6,769 nt of DNA from Pseudomonadota bacterium (GTDB lineage: Bacteria > Pseudomonadota > Alphaproteobacteria > Rhizobiales > Beijerinckiaceae). The notes under the pieces were generated by a model. The model searched no databases. It worked only from the letters and a program-made list of their open reading frames with translations, and had not been told where the DNA came from. The position numbers and the translations under genes were made by a program. Numbering within the stretch: position 1 is the first letter of the stretch; each line of letters opens with the position of its first letter. This document shows, in pieces, positions 6,327-6,769 of the stretch. Location of the stretch: the NCBI GenBank assembly GCA_021812505.1, contig JAKANG010000080.1, positions 1 through 6,769 on the forward strand. Reading direction: 5' to 3'.

Positions 6327-6769
6327 TCAGGCGAAATGAGCCTTCAGCTTGTCCGCCAGATCGGTCTTTTCCCAGGAGAAGCCGCCGTCGGCGTCTGGCG
6401 TGCGGCCGAAATGGCCGTAAGCCGAGGTGCGCGCATAGATCGGCCGATTGAGTTGGAGATGGTCGCGGATGCCGCGCGGCGAAAGGCGGACGATCTTGAA
6501 CAGAACCTCCTCCAGCGCCGCCTCGTCCACCTTGGCCGTGCCATGGGCGTCGACATAGATTGACAGAGGCTCGGACACGCCGATGGCGTAAGATAGCTGG
6601 ATGGTCACGCGTTCGGCCAGTCCCGCCGCCACGACATTCTTGGCGAGATAGCGCGCGGCGTAAGCCGCGGAGCGGTCCACCTTGGTCGGGTCCTTGCCGG
6701 AGAAGGCGCCGCCGCCGTGGGGCGCCGCGCCGCCATAAGTGTCCACGATGATCTTGCGACCGGTCAGGC
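6327..6769 (-). CDS. metK: S-adenosylmethionine synthetase, C-terminal 146 residues, cut by the window edge
   Basis: This is the C-terminal third or so of methionine adenosyltransferase, which makes S-adenosylmethionine from ATP and methionine. Reading in from the right edge, the first complete codon gives [13 protein letters not shown], then the signature [20 protein letters not shown] with the phosphate-binding [25 protein letters not shown] follows, and a normal C-terminus ends [10 protein letters not shown]. The full protein is usually near 390-400 residues, so about 250 N-terminal residues lie outside. An internal GTG at 6746 is the Val of KIIVDTYGG and not a start. It is immediately upstream of trmB (10 bp gap), probably in the same transcript. 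Confidence 0.96.
   Translation of the reverse strand, partial: LTGRKIIVDTYGGAAPHGGGAFSGKDPTKVDRSAAYAARYLAKNVVAAGLAERVTIQLSYAIGVSEPLSIYVDAHGTAKVDEAALEEVLFKIVRLSPRGIRDHLQLNRPIYARTSAYGHFGRTPDADGGFSWEKTDLADKLKAHFA

Overview
The window is a stretch of ordinary chromosomal housekeeping genes from a high-GC alphaproteobacterium. The gene order fits the Rhizobiales, and a methylotroph- or Beijerinckiaceae-like relative is possible. The evidence for the class is the block mutM-ubiE-ubiB-coaBC-dut, which is a familiar alphaproteobacterial arrangement, plus metK next to trmB and an alphaproteobacterial-style MutM (C-x4-C zinc finger). I cannot name the genus from the sequence alone. I see no mobile element, CRISPR array, tRNA or rRNA.

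Layout, left to right: a minus-strand cluster reads ubiE (start about 3737), ubiB (2933), coaBC (1361) and dut (132, running off the left edge). The joins are very tight: 15 bp, 12 bp and a 1-bp TAATG overlap. It is probably one transcript running leftward. A divergent intergenic region of about 195 bp (3738-3932) separates ubiE from the rightward pair mutM (3933-4790) and a YgjP-like zinc metallohydrolase (4813-5619). That pair meets the minus-strand pair metK (partial, entering from the right edge) and trmB (6316 down to 5606) tail to tail, with a 14-bp coding overlap.

The genes share physiology loosely rather than forming a dedicated system. UbiE and UbiB serve ubiquinone synthesis. CoaBC makes 4'-phosphopantetheine for coenzyme A. 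Dut and MutM keep uracil and 8-oxoguanine out of DNA. MetK makes the S-adenosylmethionine used by UbiE and TrmB.

The only part not explained by coding is the ubiE/mutM divergent region. It holds two inverted repeats: a perfect 21-bp palindrome with a 10-nt loop just upstream of the mutM ribosome binding site, and an 8-bp inverted repeat of a kind I recall as dispersed in Rhizobiales genomes. I found no convincing evidence of an undescribed biological system here.
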